64,000 nt of DNA from Clarireedia homoeocarpa (GCA_001465935.1 LNKV01000038.1:442176-506175); one strand, 5' to 3'; shown: positions 1 through 12,078, counted from the stretch's first letter. Program-made: numbers and translations. Notes: generated by a model from the sequence alone, not told the origin.

Positions 1-2276
1 GGTAGAGGGGAAAAGAAGGAAGCTCCGAAAAGGTACTCACAGCTGCTGGGAATGCAAAAGACGAAAGATGAAGTGCATCTACGACTCGCCTGTGAATGCT
101 ACGATATGCAGTGGCTGTCGACGGAGAGGATCCAAATGTCTTAGTCAAGAGTTTCCAGAGGAGAGCCCACTTCCACTTCATGGGACACATGATGGCGATA
201 CCCATGATGAAGGAGTACATGCGCCACGCAGCGAAGATGATGATCAGGTCAACGCTGGTATTCCCACTCCACTTTCAACGACTTCGGACCCTCCACAATC
301 TCTAGGCTTATCTAAGTCTACCAAGGTATGCACTGCAATACACTACCGATTTTTCGACGTCGCTCAGTGAAAACAACTAGCATGAGAATGACATTCGCCA
401 ATTCACTACGCGCATCTCCGCCTCAAAACCAAACTATGAGACCTTGTCACTGTTTTTACATGGCTCACTTCCCTCACGAGAAGATACGGAGCGCATTTGC
501 AAAGCCAGTCGTCATCCCACTTTTGTCGCGCATGAAGTCATGACCATACCATACACAACCCTCGAAGAGAAGGAGTTAAGACCGTCTAACAGCTTATTAG
601 ACATTCCTGAGCCAAACAGTCATCCTGTTCTGATAGCACGGCATATGCTCATGCTCGCAACTTTTATCCAGCACCTACATCCAGATCTCCATAAAGAGAT
701 AAAAGGCCTTTTGGAACCGCCGCGGGCTTTAATGACACGATTGGTAGATATTGCTGTCATTCTTGTTACGACTAATGACGAACTGCTTGGCAGTATCGAA
801 GGCTTGGAATGCGTTATGATGGAAGGTATCTACCAAGCAAACATTGGAAACATTCGACGAAGCTGGGTATCAATTCGGCGAGCAATGGCAATCGCACAGT
901 TGATGGGAATCAATCGACCAGGTAACAACGCACAGTACAAGATACTCGATCCTACAAAGAAATATTATCCACATCTCATGTGGTTCCGGATTGTCTTTCT
1001 TGACCGTTTTGCATGTTTGTTGTTGGGTCTTTCACAAGGCTCTCTTGACCGAAGTATGGCATCCGAAGCGTTGTTGGCGAACGACACTCTGATGGGACGC
1101 GTGGAACGGATTCACTGCGTAGTTGCATCTCGAATTTTGGAGCGCAATGAATCCAAGGAAAGCTCGCATAACTTTTCTTTGACTCGTAGTATTGACATGG
1201 AGCTGCAAAAAGCAGCCCGAAGCCTTCCCAGTAAATGGTGGCTAGCGCCCAACTTCGACACTGAGTCAACTGATGCACAATCCTTATTTTGGGATACGCG
1301 CCGCCTCGGTGCGCAAGTCATACATTACAACCTCCTAAACCAGCTCCATATTCCGTTCATGCTTCGATCCTCACCAGGCGTTCGCAATTATGAGTACTCT
1401 CGAATCACATGTGTGAATGCTTCGCGAGAAGTGCTCACCCGATTCATCACACTACGTAGTTTTAACCATGTGGTATATAACTGTCGTACAGTAGATTTCA
1501 TTGCACTTATGGCAGCCTTGACATTGCTACTAGCTCATATAGACAGTTATCAATTGGGAGCAGAGAACTTACTCGCCCATCAGTATCATAGTGATCGCGC
1601 CATGATTGAGCAGGTCCAGGAGAACATGAAAGAGCTGAATCGTCTGAATTCTGACAATCTAAGTGCGCAGAGTGCGGACCTGCTACGCCGGCTTTTAGCT
1701 ATTGAGATGGATCCAACGGCGGAAGAGATTTGTCCGCGTTCTGTCAGGAGGGTGAGTGTGGAGGAACCAGGGATCGAGATGCCGCCAGATCAGGATGACG
1801 ATGTGGCTGTAAGCGTCCATATCCCATATTTTGGTGTCATAAAAATTTCTCGTGAAGGGATGAGGAAGGAAGTCCCCGAGGCACGAATTCCGACTACAAC
1901 CGCTTGTGCGAGTAGCGGGCAGGTACTTTCTGCAGGCACCCGAACATATTGCCCAGATATCCTCACATCGTCTGGCGACGTGTTGAGTATAGGGACTAGT
2001 GCAGATACTCAAACAGATTCGATAGCACCGAACAACATCCTTATAAATCCACAAAATCAGCACAGGGAATCCTCAACTTTCATTACTACTGCAACCAATG
2101 ATCCAGTATTTAGTCCTTCTATGCAACAGGGCGACTATCCGGAACTAGCTGCAGGGGCAGAAGACTGGGCTTTTCAGGGGGTTGATTTAGCTTTTTTCGA
2201 GAGCTTGATGGGAAATGCCGGTAATGAAGAGATGGGAAGGACTCCAATCTCAGATATCGGCCCGAAAAGTTATTGA
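1..2276 (+). CDS. Zn2Cys6 fungal transcription factor (5' truncated)
   Basis: Binuclear zinc-cluster regulator, expected to bind DNA in the nucleus. The frame is open from base 2, so the start codon lies left of the window. Exon 1 (to 325) holds the cluster C-X2-C-X6-C-X10-C-X2-C-X6-C at visible residues 15-46, with the basic run KRRKMK between the second and third cysteines. A GT-AG intron at 326-380 (phase 0) leads to a long exon, 381-2276. Around bases 850-930 the segment SWVSIRRAMAIAQLMGINR looks like the fungal-specific middle homology region. The C-terminal third is Ser/Thr-rich and partly acidic, as in activation regions. Visible length is 739 residues, a normal size for the family. 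Targets cannot be inferred. Confidence 0.9.
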
Positions 2277-2874
2277 GAGTTATATTGTCACATTTTGCAC
2301 CTCTATGCCGGTCAGGAATTAGACACTGTATCAATTTATTGCTACACGCCAGCTCTGGGGCATAAGAAATATCGCCTTTTCGTGTCTACATCCAGTTTTT
2401 TCGTCCTCCGGAGCTCTTTTTGGGGCATAGCACTTCGTTGCGGAACCGACCTATTCACTTCCCTCCCGGTGGAGGTAATTTAGGTGCCGTCACATTAGGC
2501 ACCGGTAAATTAGGTTCCTGCACCTTATAATTAGCATTATCCTCACATATACTGGTACTAATGAAGCCGTTTTCATTCTCACAGCAATTAACTCACCTTG
2601 GTAGTGATTGCCTTTCCTGGCAACGAAACCATATCCTCAAACGTGCCCCGCATCTTCGCAAAGTTATACATTCCGTCAACCATAACCTCCGGGTGCTCTT
2701 CCTTCCCCCAACTATCCTCAGTCCCTTCTGTCGGGAATCGCTGTCCTACTTCTCCTGCGACGATAGACCTCTGAGATTGGGTTTTGTGAAGTGCGGCAGA
2801 GACTATTTTGAGTCAGCTCCGAGGTCGGCATTATTTTATATGCGAAACGAGTCAGGGGGCAAAGGATTAGAAGA
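2277..2874. other. Intergenic, between convergent genes
   Basis: No convincing gene. At about 2475-2520 the short motif ATTAGG is repeated three times within 45 bases, and GGTGCC/GGCACC could form a small stem. The rest probably holds 3' ends of the flanking genes. Confidence 0.5.
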
Positions 2875-3929
2875 TTACATACTCCACGCTTTGACTTCAA
2901 TATCGAATGTCAACGGAGTGAAGATCTTTTCGAAATCCTTGCACAAACTATCGCGGCCTTTCAACGGATCGTCTTTATTTTGATCTGAATATTTCATTGG
3001 CTCAACATCTTCGGTGACTTCTTTTTCAAGAATTTGCATATCTTCTTTCAAGTTATCTTCTGCTGTCCTGAGACGCGTTGTCAAAGTGTGTTTAAAGTGG
3101 GATTTAGCATAGTTTTTGGCCTGTGCCTGTATCGGAGGTTGAGAAAGAATTGTGTGAGCGGGTGGATGAACCTTCGGGCTGGGACGTTCGATGAGAAACA
3201 CGAATGTGAATTCGCGGGGCAGACCATCCCCCTGCTGAGAATTTTCTTCTAGTGACCAGTGAAGGAGAGTATCGGGGTGGCGTTTTTGTAGTCTGTGATT
3301 AGGTTGCTTGGAGAAGGTACTGCGTGTTGAACCTTGGCTTTACACATCATCAGCGGCATCTTCTCGACAAAACGAAGAATGACATACATCTTCATCATAG
3401 TCCCTATAACCTTATCCTTCTCATACGCCATACTTGGCTTCAAACTCGCCGTAGCAGGTCCCTGCGTAACCCCCAACGCCGCACCTAACTGGAAATTCCA
3501 CTTCAGAGACTCCGAGCTCATGCGTCCATACGCTAGATGGGGAGCGAATTTCAAGAATCTTAATCTCTCACCATCCTCAGAAGACGCTTGGATGGAAATA
3601 ATCGCGGATTCAAATCGGTGGGATGTGGATTGCGATGCATGCATAGTGAACGTAAGAGCTACGAACGTCACATACTTGGTGTGGTCGGTGTGAAGGTTTG
3701 GGTCGGTGTATATGCCGTGTTGAAGACGCGAGAGATGGGTGGATATGTAAGTTTCACCGGGAAATTCATATTCGTAGAGGACGTCTTCGTTGACTTGGTA
3801 TTTCTCGTCTGGGCCATTTTTATTGATATGGTGGTTGATTTGGACAGGTTGATGAGCGCTTTTAGATGAGTTGGAACTTGGGGCATGGACTGCAGTGCTA
3901 GAGTCGGAGCTGGAGGATTTTCGTGACAT
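2875..3929 (-). CDS. Fungal hypothetical protein, reading frame broken near 3330
   Basis: I do not recognise a named family. The reading starts at 3929 (MSRKSSSSDSS) with a Ser-rich N-terminus and stays open to a stop at 3249. A second open frame, starting just left of 3340 and ending at 2875 with KAWSM, looks like the rest of the same protein: it carries HWSLEENSQQGDGLPREFTF followed by a charged C-terminal part. The two frames overlap between 3249 and 3337. One frame change there would give a protein of about 350 residues. No good GT-AG intron preserves both halves; the nearest, a weak GTACCT donor joined to a CTCAG acceptor, would delete HWSLEEN. So this is a frameshift, a sequencing error or an unusual splice. 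Confidence refers to the locus being a gene, not to the join. Confidence 0.5.
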
Positions 3930-4241
3930 GTTTTGTTAAGTATATTTAGGTTGTTGGAGGATAAATGTGGTAGAATGGAGGTGGAGGGTATTGAAGGCAT
4001 CAAATAATCCATTGCTGCTGGTGGTTTAAAAGAAAGTCAGGAAGGAGGTGTTGGAAGGGAAGGTCATAACCTAGAATTTTGAAAGTGTAAAATCATATGA
4101 ATGGAAGGTGTCAGCCCCAGCTCAAGTTGAGGGAAGACATCTAGGAGACGCACGCAAATGAAAGCGGGCAAAGGAAAGAGGCATTCTTTGACAGTGTCTG
4201 AAAGGTTGATTTTGCACATCAATTGACACTAATCAAACATC
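3930..4241. other. Intergenic
   Basis: Upstream region of the hypothetical gene on the left and 3' flank of the acetyltransferase on the right. I see no gene or clear regulatory site. Confidence 0.5.
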
Positions 4242-4969
4242 TTAGGGGTCGAGCCTCATTGCTACCACATTTACTCCATCTATAATCTCATTCTTTCCAG
4301 TGACATAGAAGCCCATTTTCGAATACAACTTTGTTCCCAATACGCTTCCTTCCAAAACAACGGGAATATGCTCCTTTTTGGCAGCATCTATGCCCCATTG
4401 CACTAGTTTCCCGCCGATCCCACGGCGATGATATTTAGGATTGACTCCCAATGTGCCTAATTCCAAATACTCTGGAACAGATGCAAAGTTATCTGCCAGC
4501 AAGTTTCTGAACTGGCGGATCTTTCCCCAATCTCTTTCACGGTCCCTGACATTTTCAGCATACCAATTCTTAGCGGCAAGAAGGCCTTGTTCTAGCTCTA
4601 TATATCACATTAGACACGAATATAGAATAACGAACGGAAGAATTATTAAGTCGTACTCATAAACCAAGACGCTTTCTGCCATTTTTGAGCAGCTTCACTT
4701 GTTCCAACTCGTGACCAAACCGCATATCCCAAGATATCACTCTTCCCGTCCCAAAATTCGTCCTTCTCATCGCTCTCCATTACAAAACATTTCGTTCCAA
4801 CATCTACGAATCGCTTGCGCATACGTAGAAGATTGCTGCGACGAAATGCACCAGACTCTATTGCAGATGCAGGGAAGAAGCTGGACCATACTTCATCGTT
4901 ATGGAATGCGCATACTGATATGTCCGCGACTGCGGATAAGTCGTTTCGTGTTAATGGCCGGATATGCAT
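4242..4969 (-). CDS. GNAT-family N-acetyltransferase
   Basis: Transfers an acetyl group from acetyl-CoA; the substrate cannot be told. Two exons: 4657-4969 and 4242-4597, joined across a GT-AG intron (4598-4656; donor GTACGA, acceptor TATAG), giving WFM-K-LEQGLLAAKNW and 222 residues. The start chosen is the ATG at 4969 (MHIRPLTRNDL), which begins directly with the first GNAT strand; the open frame extends upstream only from a GTG. The acetyl-CoA loop is clear: LGTLGVNPKYHRRGIGGKL contains the R-x-x-G-x-G/A signature (RRGIGG). The end, KMGFYVTGKNE..GVNVVAMRLDP, is the usual last strand of the fold. Single small enzymes of this type are common and scattered in moulds. Family assignment is firm; function is open. 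Confidence 0.85.
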
Positions 4970-5780
4970 GGTGAAGGAAGTTGGAGGGGAATGTTTGCGA
5001 CGTGTTGGGGGGTTCCATTTCGAGAATGCAGTCGCGATACTTATGCCACCAAGAGCGCGGGGCTTACCGTGATTCAAGAGAGATAATGTCACAGACTGGG
5101 ATAAATTACGTGCTGACTGAGGAATTGGAGACAGGCTCTGATTCGACGAAGGACAATTTTGTTGGAAGAGTTGAGGTGGGGTGTAGGAATGGAGCCTTAG
5201 AGCGTGAATACGTCATATTACAAGACCAAGTAGATCTGCTACCTCTGGGGGGACTATTTTGCGATAGGTCTATGGGAGTAGTTATAGTCCCCTCAATTGA
5301 AGCGAACCTTGACCTTGCTTCCCTAGGGTTAGCTTTTAGATAGGAGTTAGTCATAGCCAAGACGTTATATCTCTTCAGTTCTTATGTAATATATCTTTAA
5401 TCAACTAAATAAAATTGAAAGCTCCTGCTAAAACACATTTGTAGTTGTATTCCTAAGGAGCCGACTATATGTCTTAACGAACCGAATAGTTGTCACTCAT
5501 TTCAGCAAAGACGGTGGTGAAAAAGCTTTGTACCTCCGCATGTGCTGGGGGCAGGCTTTGTGAGAATGCATAATGTTCTTGAAATTCATTGGATGCTAGC
5601 TAAACGATTGAATAAAGGTACTTAGTTCCCGAAGATAGCTAGCCAAGCAGCAAACCTCCATTTCCTAAACATTTCTTCCAGTGGCTGGGCCTGGTCACCG
5701 TCGATTATCTCGAGAGACTTGAGGCATCGGGCAGCTCTCCACCTCCTACTTCCTTCTTCCAGTAGATTAGATCCCGTAGC
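4970..5780. other. Intergenic
   Basis: Contains several short open frames on both strands, none with recognisable protein character. It is the promoter side of the acetyltransferase and the 3' flank of the ISG12-like gene. Confidence 0.5.
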
Positions 5781-6419
5781 CTAGCCATGCCAATTTCGAC
5801 CGATCTTGGTACCAAGGCTTTGCAAGTATGAAAAGAGAGAGCCCTTAGGCACGAACCCGCGATACGTAGCTTGCCAACGAGCGGCCCACGATGCTATAAA
5901 TCTGTCAGCAAATAAACGATAGAGGTGAGTAACGAACTCACCTTCAATAATCCCTTCTTCTGCAAAGCCGAGAAACCCCATCAACCACGGCATCATCACT
6001 GCAATGACGCCAAGCGCAACAAGTGTTGTGATAACTGCAGCCATCTCAGGATTTGCGTCTGCCCACTCTTGCACCTTATTAACGCCTGCGACTGCCTTGT
6101 CATACGCAGCTTTCACAGCAGGGCTCATTGATTTCCCGATGTTGATAGCTCGCTCCATGGCGGCTAGGATCGCGGCAGCAAGCTTGTCATACCAGCCGCA
6201 CGCGTGTACTTTGGATTGCAAGTCTGCCTGGAGAGCTTTATCGTTCTTCTCTGCTTCGAAGAGTTTGGTGACAATGCCGTTGGCTACATCTTCTATATTA
6301 GGCTCATCCATGTATGGAATATCGATGTAAGCCTGGGTGGTGAGAGGTTTTTCGATGTCGGATGGTTCTTCATCCGCGTTGATGCAGCAACACCACATCA
6401 GCGTAGAGAGGACGGCCAT
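5781..6419 (-). CDS. ISG12/IFI6-like (Ifi-6-16 family) membrane protein
   Basis: Small hydrophobic protein resembling the interferon-induced IFI27/IFI6 family of animals, which also occurs in fungi, where its role is not established. Exons 5942-6419 and 5894 onward excluded: a 48-base GT-AG intron at 5894-5941 (donor GTGAGT, branch CTGAC, acceptor TATAG) divides it, the second exon being 5781-5893. The intron length is a multiple of three and has no stop, so the unspliced frame is also open. Spliced length is 196 residues. Features: an early CCC motif (possible palmitoylation), a helical acidic N-terminal half, a hydrophobic segment VITTLVALGVIAVMMPWLMG, then EEGIIEASWAARWQATYRG and VPKGSLFSYLQSLG. 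The last element matches the family's characteristic G-S-L-x-x-x-L-Q-S-x-G ending. Probably a mitochondrial or other inner-membrane protein by analogy. Confidence 0.75.
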   Translation of the reverse strand: MAVLSTLMWCCCINADEEPSDIEKPLTTQAYIDIPYMDEPNIEDVANGIVTKLFEAEKNDKALQADLQSKVHACGWYDKLAAAILAAMERAINIGKSMSPAVKAAYDKAVAGVNKVQEWADANPEMAAVITTLVALGVIAVMMPWLMGFLGFAEEGIIEGEFVTHLYRLFADRFIASWAARWQATYRGFVPKGSLFSYLQSLGTKIGRNWHG

Positions 6420-7362
6420 GTTAATTTTCTTAAATATTCAAAGAGTCTAGTAAAGAGGTTTTACAGCAGTGGTTGTCGAGTAACTACACGGTGATGGGAA
6501 GAAGATCAATTAAGAGTCCTATTTGTGTCGAGATACGGGAGGGAGGCTATCGAACAGTTGGCATGAATTATCTCGGTGAAGCCGCAAGGCTTTAGCCTCA
6601 CTACTTCTTATCCCCCACCCAATCAATGCACGTCATCGATTCGGAAGTCTGACAACCAATGCATCTCGAAAAACATCTCAGGCTGAAACCACGCGCGGTG
6701 CTTTTAAAGGAATACAGTCAATGAGAGTAGAAATCAATCACTGAACAACGATCATGCATTACTTGGCAGATGCATGCTCAGGGCGAGCTTGATTAGATAG
6801 ATGGCCACTCATTCAGGACTAGCCTCGGTGTCACTCAAGGGACTTTTGTAGTTCGACCCCAGGAGCGACACCGACGGAAAGTGCCCAAGCGAGACGTTAC
6901 AGGGCTGGTGCCAATCAACTACAAATCCGCTTTGCACTAGTCTTGGGTCTTGATCGACGCACAAGGGACTTTTGTAGTTCAACCTACAGGGAACTTTCGC
7001 AATCCATAAAGTTATTGGACGAGGCGCGACATCATAAGGCTGATGCAATTCTAACTGCGAATTTACGGTACGGTATATATAGAGCTTTTTATTAATCAAG
7101 GAGGAGTCGAATTCAATGATCCTCGCTCTTCTCGATCAATTCCAATCCAGTTCTCACCACTCACTCAAGCAGCTCACCCATGCGAGCCCGGTAAGCTTTA
7201 TATCCATTCTCCTTGAGCAGTCAACAGCATAAAATACTACTGCTCTTCACACTTTCCGGACTTATTCTTCGCCTTGTCTGCCTTCTAGGGTTTCTTTCCT
7301 CAAAGATCATTCTCCTCTTCCCAACCATTCAATAAACTTCTTGTCATTCATGTGCTTCTAGC
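6420..7362. other. Intergenic with a small imperfect duplication
   Basis: Divergent promoter region between the ISG12-like gene and the Clr5 gene. It contains two 126-base-spaced copies of a 19-base sequence and a stem-loop (listed separately). No gene is supported. Confidence 0.55.
6824..6980. repeat. Direct repeat pair plus stem-loop
   Basis: The 19-mer CAAGGGACTTTTGTAGTTC occurs at 6836-6854 and again at 6962-6980. The flanks are weakly alike, which suggests an old duplication of about 126 bases. The first copy also sits in the loop of an inverted repeat: CTCGGTGTCACTC (6824-6836) pairs with GAGCGACACCGAC (6863-6875) with one mismatch inside the stem and one at its end. It may be a remnant of a small transposable element. 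Confidence 0.5.
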
Positions 7363-9592
7363 ATGGATTCAATATGGTATCCGTCGTTTCCAGAGGTCAC
7401 TACATATCCAGCAACTTTCCACATACCATCCCACAATCAACCAGTATGGCCACAGCCACAGCCTCAATTGGACGCTCCAGTCCTGCTTGAAAACGAGCAA
7501 TCTAAAGCAAGGGGATACACAGCAAAAGACTGGGAAGCACAAAAACAGGAGATCACAAGGCTGTATGAGAACAATACTCTCGATAGCATCATGAGAATAA
7601 TGAGAGAGCGATATGGCCTTGATGCCACGTAAGTAGCTACTCTTCTGATACAAAGCAACTACTAACTGAATATCAGCCCAAAACAATATAAAAACAAGAT
7701 CAAGAAATGGGGTCTCAATAAGAATATTCAGACACATGAGATGGAATTCATGATAAAGAAGCAACAGAGCCGACTGTTGGAAAGCGGCAAACTCTCTGCC
7801 TTTCGAGTCCGAAAACGGCCAGTACCTCCAGGGAAGATTAGTCGATATATAAAAGATCACGGTATAGAGATACCTCGAAATAAGGATAGCAACGTGGATG
7901 AGAGCACAAATTCAGCAGGTATGTTCGCCACTTTATGAATAACATAGCTAAGAAATATGGTCAAACTAATATGTGTGTATAGTTACTCCTGGAGCTATCA
8001 GCTGCTATACACCATCAGATACAGGGCCTATGACGCCTCATGCAACTGGAATTCCACATAATTCTTTGAGCCCACCATTATCATTTTCTCGCCATGGCTG
8101 TTCCCCTCGGTTTGGGGATCCTGAGCCAATCCTTCCGAGTTCGTCTTTAGCTTACTCACCTTTGTTTGCTCAAATTAATGTACCTGATGACTCTTCTATG
8201 CAACCTCCATCACTCGTATCTATCGCTGGATCGCCAGCAGCTTCACCATTCGCTCTTGTTGAATTAGATGAAGATGCGTTTACTGGCCAAAGCCCTGCAC
8301 CGTTCGCTCTACCATCGACCCCTCAAGCGCGCGATGAAAATTTGTGGAAAGGCGGGGCGGCGGAGACTGTATACGATATTTATGAAAATATGCAGGCACG
8401 CGCACAAACGTGGGTATTACAGCAAGATGGTAACAGACTAGGCAATGAACATCCAGCTATGATCACGACTATGAACAAACTCGCATGCGTGCTTGAGAAA
8501 CAGGGAAGATACAAGGCAGCTGAGCAGATGGAGCGGCAGACGCTTGAACTCAGTAAGAAAGTGCTGGGCTCTGAGCACCCAAATACGCTGACAACAATAC
8601 ACAAACTCACTTTGGTACTAATGAAACAAGTAAGATATGAGGCTGCTCACCAGATAGGTCAGCAAGCTTTAGAGCTCAGAAAGAAAGTATTGGGATCTGG
8701 GCACCCTGAAACTTTGGAGAGTATGAGGACTATAGCCATGGTGCTAATAAACCTCCAAAGGTATGGAGAGGCCGAGCGGATAAGTAGGCAAGCACTGGAG
8801 CTCAGTCAAAATATTATTGGGCCCAGTCACCGCGATACGCTGGAGAGCATGTCCAGTCTCGCTTGGGCGCTAATGAGATCAGGAAAGCACATAGAGGCTG
8901 AGCGTTTTGAAATGCAAGCACTGGAAATCAGGCAAAAGGTCCTAGGCGCCAAGCACTCAGATACGCTAAGGAGTATGTGCAATCTTAGTGATATATTAGG
9001 GAGCCAGAACAGGTATATCGAAGCAGAGGATATGTTGAGGCAGACACTGGAGCTCCGTCAAATGGTCCTCGGCCCAGAACACCCACATACGCTAAATACT
9101 ATGCATGCCCTTGCATATACACTCGAGAATCAGAGAAGATATATCGAAGCAGAGGAATTGTACAGGCGGACACTGGAGCTCCGTCAGATAGTCCTCGGCC
9201 CAGAACACCCACATACGCTAAATACTATGCATGCCCTTGCATATACACTCGATAATCAGAGAAGATATATCGAAGCAGAGGAATTGTACAGGCGGACAAT
9301 AGCGCTCAGAAAAAAGACTCTTAGCCCAGAACACCCAGATATCTTGGGTGCAATGTCCAATCTCGCGCTTATGCTTGATACACAGAGCAGATATATCGAA
9401 GCAAAGCAAACCCACGAGCAGGCACTGGAGCTCAGCCTGAAGGCCTTCGGCCCTGAACACCCATATACGCTCGATATTCTACACGATCTTACTGTTACAC
9501 TCAAAAAACAGAGCAACTATTATGGATTGCAAGCTCAGGGTGGCATAGAGAATGTTGGAATGTATTTGGACATCAATTGCCCAATCCTTTAG
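7363..9592 (+). CDS. Clr5-domain protein with tetratricopeptide repeats
   Basis: Predicted DNA-binding or chromatin-linked regulator: an N-terminal Clr5 domain followed by kinesin-light-chain-type TPRs that bind protein partners. Three exons, 7363-7628, 7677-7918 and 7983-9592, joined by GT-AG introns (donors GTAAGT and GTATGT), give 705 residues. The Clr5 domain covers residues 52-106 (YTAKDWEAQKQEITRLYENN, then TPKQYKNKIKKWGLNKNI across the first splice). A Pro/Ser-rich linker follows. From about base 8430 there are roughly eight to nine 42-residue TPR units with the consensus LELRKKVLGPEHPxTLxTM and RYIEAEELYRRT. Two adjacent units are nearly identical in DNA (see repeat 9051-9302). The protein kinase, NACHT or lipase domains often paired with such TPRs in fungi are absent. 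Confidence 0.88.
9051..9302 (+). repeat. Recent duplication of one TPR unit (126 bp)
   Basis: Bases 9051-9176 and 9177-9302 are two copies of one 42-codon TPR unit. They differ at only a handful of positions (for example CAAATGG against CAGATAG, and GAG against GAT), far fewer than between other units of the same gene. This indicates a recent in-frame tandem duplication and a potentially variable repeat number. Confidence 0.85.
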
Positions 9593-12078
9593 TGCATCCG
9601 GAAGCCCCCGGCTTATATAATCATTAGCTTATATAGTCAGTCAAGAAGAAGAGATTTTTCTCTTCTTTCTTCTTGGCACAAGATAATATAAGAGGATTCA
9701 ACCTGTTTATTTTGTGTCAACTACAGCTGTACTAAGCCAACCGACAGAGAATGTACCTCAGTGGCCACAAAATAATGGTGCAGAAAGTCTACTATGGAAG
9801 GGCATAGGGAACTCGAATTGAGGGAAATTTGTTACAAAGATAACAGTGTGGCTGAGAGACCTTAGACTCAATGACTAAGGCGGCCGTAGGATAACTCTCA
9901 AAGGGAGAAGAGAAGGTACAAGACGGGAAGATCTCAGTAGTCTGGGTGGTTTAGGGCTACGATCACATGACTAGATGAATTACTCGGATCACAGGACTGA
10001 AAGGGGGAATATTATTTTCCGACCTGAAGGCGAATTTAACGCCTACTGGATAGCTTTTATGTTTTAATGATACTATTGTTGTATTACAAGCAAAATTGCA
10101 TTGATGTCAGCTGACGTAAGCGTTGCATTGAGCATCGGTGCAGGTTTATCTCGCTGTCCCTGAGCCATTACAATAACCTTACACTTACACTGCCGAGTAA
10201 ATTTTTTTGTACCACAGAATCACATTATGTTGATGTTTAAAATTGAACGTACGATCGATCATATTATATTATGATTCCTTCATCATTCAACACTCTTTGT
10301 GTTCATATGATTGTCACAGGGTCACATTTACGACCTGAGCTCGGCGGCCATTAATATGTAATTCGAGCTTCGTCACCAAACAGGACCGACTCAGTACTTG
10401 CGGGATTCATAAATCAAGTTCGTGAAAAGCGCGTATCGTACGATCCTGAAGGCTCGCAAGCTGAGCCCAAGAAGAACTCGATCAGAATATAGTGGCTACT
10501 CACGTTCCCAGAACCAACACCGGCTGAAAGAGTAGCATTGATTCTAGACTTGGACGAGAACGACACCGGCTCGCCGCCTCCTACGTCCTGCTCGCAATCA
10601 ACTTTCTCCTACTTGGGATTCTATGGCGTACGATATATGTACCTTTTAGGACGAAAAGAAGATATTGTCGGCGGCCAAAACGACCTTACGATACGGTTGA
10701 ACCCGAAAATGGGCAAGAAGCCGTGGAATACGAAGTGTATGATACTCTGGTCCCATTATCGTGCAGTTACACGGTATAACCCCTTGAAAGACTCTGCATC
10801 GCGTGGAGATGGAAGACTATTGATGCAAGAGCCTAAGGGACTTCCCCATGATCAGCGCGATAGTTTTGGGTGCAGACGCTAAGGTGGGGGCCGATCAGCC
10901 TCACTCATAGTGGGACCCAAGGAGATGATCTCCCGCTCGGAAAGAAGCGATCTGTGTTGCGGAAGAATCCCATCTCTGTGCGCCTCCTTCTCCCCACAAC
11001 TTGTACTCGAATTTTGCGTAGTTTTGGAATTGGATAGCCATTCGTTCAAAGTCCGGGGACCGCGTACAAAAAGTTACACATTCCGCATGTCTGGTATGTC
11101 GGCCGTATAGAGAGTCAGTTTCTGCTTCTTTTCAATAGTTCAAATGGATTGCAGTAGAACTAATGCGATGGCGCTCTAGGACGATCTGAGCGTCCTCTAG
11201 TGAGGAGGGTTACATTAGATCAAGCATTTTGCCTCGATCCGGAAAATTAACCTTTTTGTTCCTGGATTGTCTACATTCGGCATCTGCCGGCAAGGATTGT
11301 CAAGAGCAAGGCCTACCAATCCGGAAACACAATGTCACCCAGAAGTTCTAACCGAAATCAAATTTTTCCAAAATGCATACAATGTCAACCGTATGGCGCC
11401 CACTTATGTCAAGCTGACAGATAGGCTTTCTCAATATTGAAGTCAGAGCAGAGATTATTCCGAGATCATGGCCACAAACCTTTGCGATGAGATTAGATAT
11501 GTTGTACCGATGAGGGCGAGCAACTTTCAATCAACTATTCGAGTGATGGTTCACGATAGTTGATGTCGACTTCGTTCCAGATATGTCATATTCTTCCTTA
11601 GAGCTCATCTGTTATGATCTGTCTGCCTGTTGCATAAGTATACATTTATGGAGACCTGGTAGTCGGCTACTTTCCGGCACTGTTGAGGTCGCTCATTTTG
11701 GCACCGTGCTTCTTTCTTCTCAATGGACATTAACTTCGAAGGCCGTCATGTGAGCGCCACATGGTACTTGGCATGCGTTATATATTTTTGGAGTCTTGTT
11801 GCGAATGGCACATCGATTGCTGTGCTACGAGGCTCGTTCCCGCCTCAAATTGACGGACAAGATCGAAACCAATCTATACTTAGCCTAGTCTCTCCACGGA
11901 AAAGATTGCACTCTCCGCACGATCTTGGGAGTATCAACATATAAATGATCCCACTCCCCTCAGCGTGAACTCCGAATAGTTCGAATTCATTACAGTCATT
12001 CCACTGCTTTAATTTGCTCTGTGCGCTTTTCCAACCAATACATTCACTTTACATCAATTGGTAGCATCTCTAGTCAAG
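9593..12078. other. Gene-poor gap of 2.5 kb
   Basis: Just after the Clr5 gene, at about 9642-9676, AAGAAGAAGAGA and TCTCTTCTTTCTTCTT form an imperfect hairpin. Short open frames at 10538-10882 (+, 114 codons) and 10910-11110 (+) have no recognisable character. The 10.3-10.9 kb part is GC-richer than its AT-rich flanks and may be an eroded gene or element, but I cannot name one. The last few hundred bases are the WSC gene promoter. Confidence 0.5.

Noticed and set aside
10538..11110. Two plus-strand open frames in the 2.5 kb gap
   Set aside because: No family resemblance, no splice model linking them, and no conserved motif; possibly eroded sequence.
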